From Oegoconia quadripuncta (Eukaryota > Arthropoda > Insecta > Lepidoptera > Autostichidae): a DNA stretch of 64,000 bases. The translations under genes and the position numbers were made by a program. Below are positions 19,600 to 30,526 of this stretch, one piece after another (position 1 is the stretch's first letter; each line of letters opens with the position of its first letter). The stretch is from positions 7,926,924 to 7,990,923 of the forward strand of contig OX438747.1 of assembly GCA_949316235.1 (NCBI GenBank), written 5' to 3'. The notes under the pieces were generated by a model. The model was not told the DNA's origin and ran no database searches. It saw only the letters and a program-made list of their open reading frames with translations.

Positions 19600-21231
19600 G
19601 GTGAACTAGATTTTTTACTAAAACTATGATGACAATTTGTCATCACTTATTTGTTGTGTTACTATAGAGTATACACTAGAATTAGACCAAGTTTGTAACT
19701 AGTTTTTTAAGGTAGAGCTGGAACAAAAAATGGCTAATTATGTGACTAAATAGTAGGTATCCGCCTTGGATTTCGATTTCAACGAATTTTTTAACCCTCG
19801 CCGAAAAACCACGGGCTATATGACGGCTCTGTTTGCGTGTGTGCGTGTTTCGCCATGTTTGATGAAATTCGATGAAAACCCAATTGTTCGGTGTATTTGG
19901 ACGATATCATAGGCTTTCCGGGGGTTTAAATTTTTCATTTGATGATGGAGACTTTAACACGTAGGTATTCTGTGAACATTTCAACTGAATATTTATGAAG
20001 CTGAAGCTATAGTCGCTGTAACAAACAGACGGACGGTGTAAGCTAGATTTAGGCACCGTTTGGGTACGTAGGTATCCTTAAAAACAATAAAACGCCAGGC
20101 AGAAGGACAATGGCGCATAATTTTTTGTGTAAAACTTAAAAACCATATTGTTTTTACGGAATTGCGAATGAAGCGTGGTAGGTGGGATATGATTTTTAAA
20201 GCAAATTCACGGTTAATAATTTTTCGGATCAATAAGTCGTTACCATCGTCTTACATTTTTGTACAGTTTTTCCAGTGTAAAATATTTGTTTGTCTAAAAT
20301 ACTACATAAAACTATCGAACTATAAATTAATTATCTATTTCTTTTACTGAAATCCCTAAAATACTTTATCATTAAATTTCATTGTACAGATTAAAAATAA
20401 TGCACAATTAGCGCAAGTTATGAACGTGTAGGATTTTGTTTTCCGCAGAAATGCAATGAAAAAGCAAGTTTCTATTGAAATGCATTAAAAAGATGCCGCC
20501 TTACAAAGCGTATATACTCGTATGTTCATATTTTTACAAGCGTATTATCACGGACCTATGCTAAAGTTTGTCAAAGGTGACGTTATGTATGGAATCCACG
20601 AGTCCTACTCGCACTTGACCGTCTTTTTTTAGTTCAGATCACTAATCAAATCTTAGAAACTTTTGTAGAAAAAAAAAAAGTCTCGTTATGAGCAGCGTTT
20701 GTGGTTTTCTACGAACACCAACATGAGCGAACGAAGCAAAAAGTCGAGCAAGTTCGATGGAATATTTTACCAGCAACGCCATGATGTCATGGTGGATTAA
20801 ATTACTGGGTACTATGACCTTGCTTGCCAATCGTCCGTACATACTACTTCAGTAGGTGTTATTTATTACGTACCAACTGGTAAGTATGTAAGTAGTAAAT
20901 TAAGTAGATATAAAGATGATCTATCTAAGCAGAGTGACATTTCTTGCAGCGTACGACTCGTTGTTTTGTTATACAGAAAGAATGATCCACTGATATACCT
21001 AGGTCAGTGTGGAGAAGTCTTAAACTGGGAAAGGTAGTGTTCTAAAAAACAATACAAATAGTGTTACTTATATCTGCATTGAAATATTTCTCTACTGCTC
21101 ATTATTTCAAATATCTCTATTCTGACCCGCTAGCTCTTTATCGCGGACGATTTCAGGATGCAATGTAGGTAGTCTACGTATTTCTGCAGTTTAAGAAGGC
21201 AAAAATAGGCGGACAGAGTTACTCTGGTATT
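19600..21231. other. Intergenic with dispersed repeat fragments
   Basis: 19790-19960 resembles a common degenerate repeat (AACCCTCGCCGAAAAACCAC). 20588-20632 is, on the minus strand, a fragment of the CCGGCCAAGTGCGAGT repeat seen in full at 38976-39534. No gene seen. Confidence 0.4.
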
Positions 21232-21397
21232 TATACTGGATGAGTTTTTTTTACCGTAAGGATAAGAAATAGGGCATATTAGGTAAGTGGAATAGAAGGT
21301 ATTGGCATATGTAGTTAATTTTTTTTTTTGCAAAATTAACATCGAATAAAGCATTAAATTGTGTCATTTGACGGTCGCGTTTCTTACTCATCCGGTA
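21232..21397 (-). mobile_element. MITE family A, copy 2, internally deleted
   Basis: Both termini are present (TACTGGATGAGTTTTTT... and ...CTCATCCGGTA), with GTGTCATTTGACGGTCGCG inside, reversed relative to copy 4. A TA flank on both sides is consistent with insertion at TA. Confidence 0.75.
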
Positions 21398-21399
21398 TA

Positions 21400-22138
21400 T
21401 TAGTGTGGATTACTTGAAGAGGAAATCCTTCATCGATATACATAATAAAATTGTTAAAGCAAAAACTCCGCACATTGAAGATAAGAGTATGTATTATGAG
21501 CTACCTACACTGTAGCTGTTACTTGGAGATTCATTTTAGAAAAGGTTAAATATGCATTTCATTTACATACCGAGCAATGATTTTTAAACATAGGAATAAA
21601 AAATTTAAAGAAAATTATAAAAACCCGACCAGATTTATAAATAGGTACTTAACCCTTCGAACGTACTATGATCGTAGGTACCTATAAAAAATTTAGACCG
21701 GAGTCGGAGGCCTCTATGCGGTGCCTCGTTAGGTAGGATATCGAATGATTCTTGCTCTGGGCACTACCGTGCGATTTGATCAATTCGTGATTGGTGTATT
21801 GGATTAAATTTGCTACTGCGACCTCCGTCTCCAGCCTAAATTAGTTGAGTTATTTCGTCTTGCTTTTTTTCCCTGACTACTTCTTCTAAAAATTTGGCAA
21901 TTCTAGTTGCCACCTTCAGCCGATTAGGACAAACGGACAAATGAGGTGTCGTTAGCGTACCGACCGTCCCAGGAGTGTCGTCATGATAAATCCAATATAT
22001 GGCGATTTAGACATCAAATGATAGGTCTCCAATGTTTTTATATAAAAAAAAACAAAATAAATTTGTTCTCTGAATCAACAGGAACATTATAATCACTGAC
22101 ACATTCGCCTACTTCGAAAGACATTTTTTCGTAAACTA
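21400..22138. other. Intergenic, nothing recognised
   Basis: AT-rich sequence without coding or clear repeat signal. Confidence 0.4.
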
Positions 22139-22217
22139 GAAATAATAATAATATATATAATAATAAAAATAATAATATATATAATAATAAAAATAATAAT
22201 ATAAAAATAATATTATT
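22139..22217. repeat. AT-only tandem repeat
   Basis: A unit of about 29 bp made of AATAATAATATATATAATAA with AAAAT repeats two and a half times. No G or C within the run. Confidence 0.85.
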
Positions 22218-22427
22218 TTTTACTTTGTAGTGGCTGATTCAGAGAAGTCGGTTTTATTTTCTAAAAAAGTTTTTATATGTCCAAATGTAGATTTGTTTTC
22301 TTAGGTCATGACTGACTTCGAGCATTTTCTTTCCATTGAAATCATCGTAGCCTTTTACATTCTGAAACAAATATACCTTACCTCTACCTACCTTCTTACT
22401 TCTCCGAAGCCCTATCCACCAATATAC

Positions 22428-22790
22428 AGGGTGTCCAAAGATTATGCGACATGGAGGGAAAGTACCTTAAATATTGTAGATAGGATATTTTGCTGAAATG
22501 AAACTTTATTTTATTTTTAAAAGTTAGTAATATAGCAAATAATTTTTAGAAAATTCTAAGATTTTCTAAAAATTATTTGCTTCGTCTGTGAATCGAACCG
22601 ACTTAAATGTAAAAAGAAAACATGTATTTGCCAATTTTTATGCCAATCTTTCGATTGGCATAAAAATTCCATTCTTTCGAATGGACAAAAAATTATAATT
22701 CCTCTGAAGTAACACAGCACTTTAAAATAAAACCAAAACACTTTAATCAAATTAAAAACACACTTGAAACTGCCGAAGTCAATTAAGTAT
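22428..22790. repeat. Hairpin-rich repeat starting TACAGGGTGTCC
   Basis: Begins with a TACAGGGTGTCCAAAG terminus typical of insect DNA-transposon derivatives and holds three perfect inverted repeats: 22534-22554/22561-22581 (21 bp, 6-nt loop), 22633-22648/22653-22668 (16 bp, TTTC loop) and 22669-22674/22679-22684 (6 bp, TTTC loop). No coding sequence. Confidence 0.6.
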
Positions 22791-24285
22791 TTTTTGTAAA
22801 TAAATAAATAAATAAAAAAAATAAAAAATTTTAGCTACTTACTCAAACACCTAGATATCTTAGCTAAACACCTACCTAGGAATTTAAATAGAAAGATGTG
22901 GTGATGTGGTAAAAAGGGTCTGCGTGCCACTCCTTTAAGTCTTCGTGCTCGGAGCTTATTTCACACTCCCAGAACAAGAATAACTATAATAAGTCCATGG
23001 AATAACTATGCTCACCACTCCACTATGATTCGATGTTCGCGAGAATACAATGAAGAATTTTCGGATTTGGACATTTTTCATCTGAGTCGTAATCAGGTCA
23101 AATCAGCAGTATTGAAATCACTGACATAGACTACACATACACTCAACTCATACACACATACACTCACACATATTACTCCATAAATTTTCTCTCTTCCTTA
23201 CATCCACAAACACAACAATTTGATGTCTCGATAGATAAGGTAACAAAATAAGCTATGTATAAACTTACTGAGATCTATTTTGGCTTCTAAATGTATAACT
23301 TATATTCTATATTTGTAATTATGACTGTGATTTCAAATAAATAATTAAATCAAAAGTAATTTGAGAGCCATTTTTAGGTGATCTAATATATTGAATCCAT
23401 CTTTTGGTATTTGTACGAAACTGTTAAAAAAAAAACAAATATAAAATATTTCAGTCAACAAACCTATTCCACAAAGTAGACGCTGAACAGGTCCCCTTCT
23501 CTAACAGGTCTTCTATTTTTATGGTCAACTATTATAATTTATGTAATAAATAATAATATGGTATCAGTATCAACCTACTCGCCTGTCTGCTACAGTAACA
23601 TCACCTAATAATTCGGTAGATAGCGGTGTCGTCGCCTGGTGGGGCCTCATATATTTGCATGGATTAATTCCAATCAAGTGTTCGGTCCACGTTTGTATGT
23701 GAGGAGGGCGGGGAATGCGCCGGTTTAGATTAGAACTCCGCTATGGTGATGTAGGTGTTCTCTGTCAACCAAAAAAAAGTATAAGTACAAAAAGTTACCA
23801 GACCAGTATAAAGTTTAGTTGCTATGCAAAAAAAAACTGGTCAGGTAGGTAGGTGGCTATGGCTAGTTTAAAGTCGTCTAAGATCTTTATTTCTCGCAAT
23901 CTAAAGTAGTTGCGTCAGTCAGAAGCATAAGGTTAACCAAGTTGTCAGTTAATGCACCTATATACCTACTAAGCGTTAATAATGTACCTATGTATAGTAT
24001 GTATAGGTACATGTATCTACAAGTTAAACTTACCACTCATTATCTACGTTGAGGAAAATCCGACAATTGGTACATATGTCGGTAGGTAGTAACACAATAT
24101 TGTATAATATGAATGACGTGCAATGTGAGATCAGTAAGCAAATCACAAATATTGAAAAAAATCTTGAACGAACGTACCTATATGTAGAAACGTAGGTGAT
24201 ATCCTAGTATTCTTTGGCACCCATAGACTTAAAAAGGCTTTTTCTTAAATAAATAAATATGTCAGACACTTACATCAATGACGAA
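22791..24285. other. Intergenic, no gene seen
   Basis: AT-rich, with a CA-rich simple stretch near 23135-23165 and scattered GTAG repeats. Confidence 0.4.
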
Positions 24286-24640
24286 GGGAGGTAGTTAAGT
24301 TTTCGAGCTCACAGTGAAAGACGATGTTATTATTGAAAGTCTTATTTTTAAATTTCGACTTAATCTCGTCGTTCCAAATACACTTACCATAACGTTTTCT
24401 CCAAGCTTCGTTACCATGGAAAAACCAGTTTGAATTTTTGTCATCAAAATACTTGGTAACGGCGGCATGAATTAATTGGATGAAAATTGCTCGCCTTCAA
24501 GTTCTCTCTTCAGATTTGGGAAGAGGAAATAGTTACAAAGGGCCAGTCTGGAGAATGAGTTTGGTGAGAATAGAGAGCACTTCGAAATCGTAATGCCTTA
24601 GGACACTCATTGCAACATGTACGGGTGGCGATGGCGTTGG
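24285..24640 (-). pseudogene. mariner transposase C-terminal remnant
   Basis: On the minus strand, in broken frames, it reads LRHYDFEVLS, FPLPKSEE, AAVTKYFDDKNSNWFFHGNE and AWRKRYGKCI. This is the order seen at the end of mariner transposases (last catalytic region and the LRKRWxKCI block). The SPDLAPCDYHLF part is lost or scrambled. Confidence 0.65.
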
Positions 24641-24806
24641 CTTAAGAAAAATGACGCCGTGGCTGACAAGTCCACGTCTTTAATAGCAAAACTGTATTGT
24701 AATTTGCTATCTATTTTTCAAAAATCAAACATCGCTTTGTGTCAGTTCCGACGTTTACCTTTTTACCTAAGAGATAGCGTCGCGCAATTTTGTAAGTAAA
24801 GCAGTA

Positions 24807-25140
24807 TACAGGGTGAAATTCAATTCGTGTAATTCGTGTATACTGGTGAGTCCCACTCCTCATTACGAACAACTTTCCACTGGGAATCATAGTCGAATTC
24901 GAACAAAAAATTTTCGATTAGGTACTCATATAAGCCATTCTAAAAACACTTTCAGTATGGAAGTCCAACAATTTTCGGCTGAATTCGGCTATGGCTCCTA
25001 GTGGATAGATAGTTCTTCTTAATCAGGAGTGGAGTCACCAGCCGAAAATTGTTGGACTGTCATACTAAAGGTGGTCTCAGAATGGTTTACTGGATTGTAT
25101 GGATAATCGATTTTTTTTGTGTTATTCGGCAATTAAATCA
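24807..25140. mobile_element. MITE family B, rearranged copy 1
   Basis: Starts TACAGGGTGAAATTCAATTC, then repeats the markers CTCCTGATTACGAACAACTTT, TCCAACAATTTTCGGCTG and GTAATCAGGAGTGGAGTCACC in both orientations. Several parts are duplicated head to head. The right terminus is not seen. Confidence 0.65.
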
Positions 25141-25449
25141 ATGCATCCCAGACCATTTCTAGTAACCTATATGCTAGCAAATGAAGTATTGAAAATCTAA
25201 AAATAGGAAGTAGGTAAACTTCGTGAGTTTTTTCTGTCAAGAGAGCTCTGCACGTTATTTATGTTTGAGTATTATGTATGATTTAAAAAAAACGGATAAA
25301 TTTAATAATACCGCTGTGTAGTTATACAAGTTCGGCGGAAAGGGATATTAATCCGAAACGGGGTTATAAGGTATCACGAACAGAAGACGTTTCGATAAGT
25401 GAAATATTTATTTTCCAAAAAAAATGACATTTTCCCTACTATGAGTATA

Positions 25450-25926
25450 TCTAAATATATATAACTCAAAGGTGACTGACATAGTGATCTATCAACGCCC
25501 AGCCCAAACCACTGGACGGATCGGGCTGAAATTTGGCATGCAGGTAGATGTTATGACGTAGGCATCCGTTAAGAAAGGATTTTGATAAATTCTACCCCCA
25601 AGGGGATAAAATAGGGGATGAAAGTTTGTTGTTTGTATTTTAAACCGAATGGGCTGAGACTTTGCATGTATAAAGCTACTATGACGTAGGCATCCCCTAA
25701 GAAAGGATTTTGATAAATTCCACCCCTAAGGGGATAAAATAGGGGATGAAAGTTTGTAAAATCTTCTTAGATTTTCGACTGATTGAACTGAAATTCAAAA
25801 TATTGTATACAAAGAAGTTTTGTAGGCCCTAATTTTTTACACAGGCTAAACAAAAAAGTAAAGCCGCAAAAACTATACCTAATTAATATACTTCTTAACG
25901 CGAGCGAAGCCGCGGGCAAAAGCTAG
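25450..25926 (+). mobile_element. Non-autonomous Helitron
   Basis: 477 bp from a 5' TC (25450-25451, preceded by A) to 3' CTAG (25923-25926, followed by T), as expected for Helitron insertion between A and T. The 3' end carries the GC hairpin GCGAGCGAAGCCGCGGGC just before the terminus. Inside, a segment of about 120 bp (TATGACGTAGGCATCC...GATAAATTC...GGGGATAAAATAGGGGATGAAAGTTTG) is present twice in tandem, at 25548-25632 and 25680-25757. No Rep/helicase coding. Confidence 0.85.
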
Positions 25927-25944
25927 TAGCCTATATAGCTGATC

Positions 25945-26025
25945 GTTTACCCCCCAGCGGATTCGAATCCGCAACCGTTAGTTACGAAGCAGGCTGGTCA
26001 ATACACCAAAATTGATCGTCAATAA
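25945..26025 (-). repeat. SINE tRNA-like head, fragment
   Basis: On the minus strand it carries a B box (GGATTCGAATCCGC complement at 25960-25973) and the following body is lost. A diverged member of SINE family 1. Confidence 0.5.
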
Positions 26026-26029
26026 TATT

Positions 26030-27319
26030 GAACAAATTATAACATTTTACCAGTAATTGTTAACAGTCGTATTCAGGGATAGACTATAAAATTCACTACA
26101 TTGAAAAGAATAGAACTCGTAAGAATTCCAACATCACATGGTCAAGGTCATGCAAATGCAACAAAGCCGTTACGTACAATACGTGCGCGCGTGCGCGGTG
26201 TTTGTACAGGTACTTATATGGATTTGCTAGCTTTCTCCTGTATATATGTAATTTACGTTAGTATACAATACTATTATCTAATATAATCTAATATAATTAC
26301 AGAGATAATTTCGCCTTTTACGTATTGTAATTTCTGTCCTATGTTAGTTCAATGTATGAGTGTATATACTTAATTAAAATGTTAAAAGATAATTCAATTT
26401 CAAATAATGACTGTTGTGTAAAGTTCCATGTGCTAATAAGATACACAGATGTCCTACCGATCAATGAAATATGCAATGTAACCTACCCGTTATGTAAGCG
26501 TACAACAAAACTATTTAAAAAATAAATTCTATGCAAACAAATAAATTTTAAATAAATGCTTTTCATTTGTAACATTGTCATGTCAACTAGATATTTCTTT
26601 CGTGTTCTATTGTTATCCTCAAAAAATATTTTAAATTATTGTGTCCAAAAGAATTTATTTTATATCTCAATATCTTTATTGTACACAAAACTGTTACATT
26701 GCATTGTATATAAAATATACAAAGGCGACCTTAACTTCGGTAGAGTTTTGTACCAGCAAACCTTAGAGACACATTTATCATTGTTATTACCTATTCAGTT
26801 GACGAATTCCTCAATGATAAACTGTAGTACTTAGTGTAGTTTTAACTAATAATTATATAAAATTTAATAGGTAAGTATTTCATTTTGTCCTGGCTTCATC
26901 GAATTACAGACGATTCATTGTTGTTAATTTTTCTAATTGATTGATTAGATATAACATTTATAAATTTATTCTTAAATTAGGTAATGACATTTACTAAATT
27001 GTGGATGATTTTAATTTGTTTATAGATAGAATTTGTTAAAATTTTAATATTATGTTGTACGCCTAATATATGACGAATTTATCATTTGTAAACTCATTGC
27101 AGACATCATACCGATTGAATTGTAACATTAATGTAATATTTTATGAATCTTATCGTTAATGACACTGATTGATACAGACAAATAATCTTAATACCTATAT
27201 TATAAATCAATGGGATGAGATGTAGTTTTAAAATTATGTTGACTTTCAATATGCCTGGTGGTATTTTTGTATTTTGTATTTTGGTTAAATAAAATATATT
27301 TGATTTTGAATGCCTAAAC
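26030..27319. other. Very AT-rich intergenic, no gene seen
   Basis: Open frames at 26101-26286 and 26556-26834 have no domain and AT-driven composition. Confidence 0.4.
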
Positions 27320-27500
27320 TTTCTTTTTTCGCATATGGTTCGCTTGATTTTTACCTCTGCAGAGCGATTTTTGAGCTACTCGCTTTTGTATGCGCATGCG
27401 AAAATTACTGATTCACCTTTTTGTGACTTTGTAGTTTTCGCATTACGCATTCAATCGATGAAGTCCAAAAATCGGCTTTTTAAAAGCAGTGTTAGGTACT
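27320..27500 (+). mobile_element. MITE family C, copy 1
   Basis: Shares TGCAGAGCGATTTTTGAG, TGTATGCGCATGCGAAAAT, GATTCACCTTTTTGTGA and the AGTTTTCGCAT arm with 31780-31890 (reversed) and 40200-40280. The GCATGCGCAT arms form an internal palindrome. Confidence 0.6.
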
Positions 27501-27761
27501 ACCTACTTAACTTTCAAAAAAAAAATGTCCTTGTAAGTCCTTGTTGTCCTCTATTTAAGATTTACCTTCCCTCCATCGATCGTTTTTTTTCTACACTAAA
27601 AGTTATAGAAAACTATAGATCTCCCTTTCTCTTCCCAGGATGGTTTTGTGAAAAACGTCTAAAAAAACCTATGTACAAGTACCTACATACCAACCTATTT
27701 ACTTCATTTCAGACACCTTATGCTATTGTTATGCACATATTTCTTACTTAATGTTATGTTA

Positions 27762-28003
27762 TACAGGGTGAAATTTAATTCGTAAACAACTTTCCACCTG
27801 GAAAGTTCACAAAAACCACCATAACCAAATTCAGCCGAAAATTGTTGTACTTTCATACTAAAAGTGGTTTCAGAAAGGTTTACTTAGTATGGGTAATCAA
27901 AAAATTTTTTGATTGAATTTGGTTTGGTTCCTAGTGGAAAGTTGTTCGTAATCAGGAGTGGAGTCACCAGCCGAATATTACACGAATTCAAATTCACTCT
28001 GTA
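27762..28003. mobile_element. MITE family B, complete copy
   Basis: 242 bp with matching inverted ends (TACAGGGTGAAATTTAATTC and the reverse of GAATTCAAATTCACTCTGTA), flanked by TA. The interior is itself near-palindromic: AACTTTCCACC...GGAAAGTTGTTC and CAGGAGTGGAGTCACCAGCC. Related copies: 24807, 33146, 35786 (end only) and 47569. Confidence 0.8.
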
Positions 28004-28904
28004 TATATTTTCCCAACGGACTTTTTTTTGACCCATCTATACTTGGGCACAGTGTAACGTTATCTACTCGGTCTATAACCGAAAATACCTGACAATAAGC
28101 CGCATTAACATAATATAAAATTACTAATATATCTGTGATCTTACGTGGGTGAAACGTCATGTAAAAACACTGTATTGCAAATACCTACTGTACTTATTTG
28201 TTCTCGTTTTATACCGGGTCGCGATAGTTAATTAAATCGAAATGCCAAAGTAAAAAGATTTCGTTTCTGTATTTGATTAGGTATTATCTGCTAGCGTTCC
28301 GCCCACGTGGATAAAAGTACCTATTTCGCTGCATGACATCCATACCCTTTGCCTGTCCAAAAGGACAAATTTTACAAAAGACCGATCTACTTCTTTTTTC
28401 CTGCTATTGACAATCGTCCGTTAGCCTATTCAGGCGATATAATTATCTGCCCAATGTCGAGTGTAAATTATAATAACTCAACTTTCATCTTCCGTAAGGT
28501 GACAGTGCCTTACGGAAATTTTTATCGGCTTCTTGAACACGAAAGCTCAGTCATACTTATGTTTATAGTTATAGTTCCCTTCACTTGAACATAACTACAT
28601 AACCATTGACTTTTGCTACATATTAATATTCTGCCTTTATTACAAAATTTAAACCAAAATATACAAATTGCAGGTAATATTAAAGAAAAAGCGACATCAC
28701 TCGCCGAATTCCCGCCAAAAAACAATTCTATTTTTATTCTTTTATTTATCAAAACCTAACAGTTTCAAGTAGGCCGGAATCTTATCAAAGCAAACACATC
28801 ACACAATTAGTTTGACATGTTCATATTCCCTATTAAATAATATATTTAGTATTTATAAGGGCCGATATAAGGTAGTTAGGTAGGTACTATTTTATGAAAA
28901 TATG
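28004..28904. other. Intergenic, no gene seen
   Basis: AT-rich. A short hairpin CTTCCGTAAGGTGACAGTGCCTTACGGAA-type structure sits at 28488-28517. Confidence 0.4.
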
Positions 28905-29370
28905 TTTCCATTATAGTACCACGAGGAATCGGATCGCTATTTTCACGGTCGCCGGACGACGACGACACATCGAGAACCGTGCGCGGCAGGCGGCCGTCGC
29001 TCACACAAAAAAAAACAACTTTCCACGAAACAGGCGATGGCGCTAAGCCAACATCTAAACACAAAACGTGACAAGCGCCCGTAAACGGCATATCACTTCA
29101 GATCTTTATGCCACGCAAAAGGTTGAGCCGAAATAACTTGTTGATGTGCGTTCCGGGCAGCGCGGGTGTAAACGAGGGTAGGGGGGGCATAGCGCCGCCG
29201 AGCGACGGCCTGTCTCGCGGCGGCGAGTCGGCGACACCCTGTCTGCCGCGGTCGGCGATGTTGTCGCTTTGTGCGCATTCTTTTCCGCCCGCACCCCCCG
29301 CCACCAAGCTCTTGAACCGCCCGCGCGCTAAGTATGGCAACATAGCCTACAAACTTGTTTCGTAAACGGA
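28905..29370. promoter_or_regulatory. CpG-rich island upstream of brinker
   Basis: A sharp rise in GC and CpG in an AT-rich setting, ending 1.15 kb before the brk ATG. Open frames on both strands (29093-29365) conflict with one another and carry no domain, so the base composition is more likely regulatory than coding. It contains a perfect silencer element (29230) and GGCGCT words (29039, 29454 just outside) that fit the Brinker site GGCGYY. Confidence 0.5.
29230..29245 (+). promoter_or_regulatory. Candidate BMP silencer element upstream of brinker
   Basis: GGCGAC-ACCCT-GTCTG is a perfect GRCGNC-N5-GTCTG match, 1.28 kb upstream of the brk start codon. In Drosophila such sites let Mad, Medea and Schnurri silence brk where Dpp signals. 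Confidence 0.65.
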
Positions 29371-30470
29371 TGTGGCAGCAACCGAGCTAGGGCAACTACA
29401 TATATCCTACTCTTTCCTATATATTTTAACATGGAAGAGTGGGATAGAAATAGTGGCGCTACATGCTATCGGCTCCCACTTGCGGCATTTTTTCACACCG
29501 AGAATGAGGCGAGATTACTGCGTAAACCGTCGTTCACACACACATGATTTTTGATTGAAAAAATAATAATGTAAATTATAAGATAATACTACAGTCCAAA
29601 CATGTTATGTATGAAACTAAATGTTGGAGGTACCTCCATGTTCGTGTCGTATGTATTTTATGTATATTCATCAATATTTTCGTCAATTGTTAACCGATTT
29701 TGATGATTGTTTTTTTGTTTTATAGGTTAAAATGACCAGTGTCGTCCCATATAAATTTGGTAAAGATCTGATGATTCAAACCTGAGATAGAGAATGGAAC
29801 CTTACTGAAGTCGGTTGTTTTGCCAACTTTTGGCGGTTCAATTATAAAGTAGATAGGTACCTACCTATATAGGTACTTAGGTTATTACTTAAGTACAGGT
29901 TATTATCTAAGATACCATCGATGTGGTCGATGGTAGACACTCTTATCTAGTTATATAGGATTTACAGGTACCGACGTACCTACGGATGACAATGAAATCA
30001 TGCTAAATGGTACAAAATTGAACACTTTGTAGGCGTCTACTAAGTCTGTCATACAAACGCATTTGTAGGAACTTAGGGAGGTATCTACCTACCTATTAAA
30101 CCTACAAAAATTTGTTGCTTTAAGAAAATGTAACCCGCAGATTTTTGGAATATAATTATTATGTAGGTACTTATTTAGGTATCGAAGACGTTTAATTATA
30201 TAGGTAAACCTAGATTCATCATTTTGATTTTAATGACAAGTATAACTTCAAACCTGTTTCAAGTACAGTATGATGATCGTGAAAAATTCTTGCTAACGCA
30301 CTTTGGTTGGCAAGCGTGAACGTTATTGGGAAGTAAGCCTAATGAGCATACAAGGCTCGCGTCGCGTGGAACGCGCCGCGGACAGCCAGCCCGCCGCACA
30401 TCCGTGCCCGTCGCACAGAACCGCGCCGCCCGCCACCTCCTCCGCCGCCCGCGCCAACGGGCGTTCTGGC
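29371..30470. other. brinker proximal upstream DNA
   Basis: 29640-29845 resembles a dispersed repeat also present at 46965-47035 and 57770-58015 (shared ACTGAAGTCGG...TGTTTTGC...TTCAATTA). 30032-30048 holds a near-silencer with a 6-nt spacer. From 30350 GC content rises towards the brk start. Confidence 0.4.
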
Positions 30471-30475
30471 GACCG

Positions 30476-30485
30476 TCAGTCAGTT
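30476..30485 (+). promoter_or_regulatory. Candidate brinker initiator
   Basis: TCAGTCAGTT holds two overlapping matches to the arthropod initiator TCAKTY, about 50 nt before the brk ATG. No TATA box or clear DPE is seen at the right spacing, so the assignment is weak. Confidence 0.3.
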
Positions 30486-30526
30486 CGGCGCCGACATTCG
30501 CCACGCGCACACGTTTTTTTAATAAT

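Noticed and set aside
29093..29365. Several overlapping open frames in the CpG island
   Set aside because: They lie in conflicting frames on both strands with no domain; high GC alone removes stops.
30032..30048. GGCGTC and GTCTG close together near brinker
   Set aside because: The spacer is 6 nt. The silencer element needs exactly 5, so this is not counted as a match.
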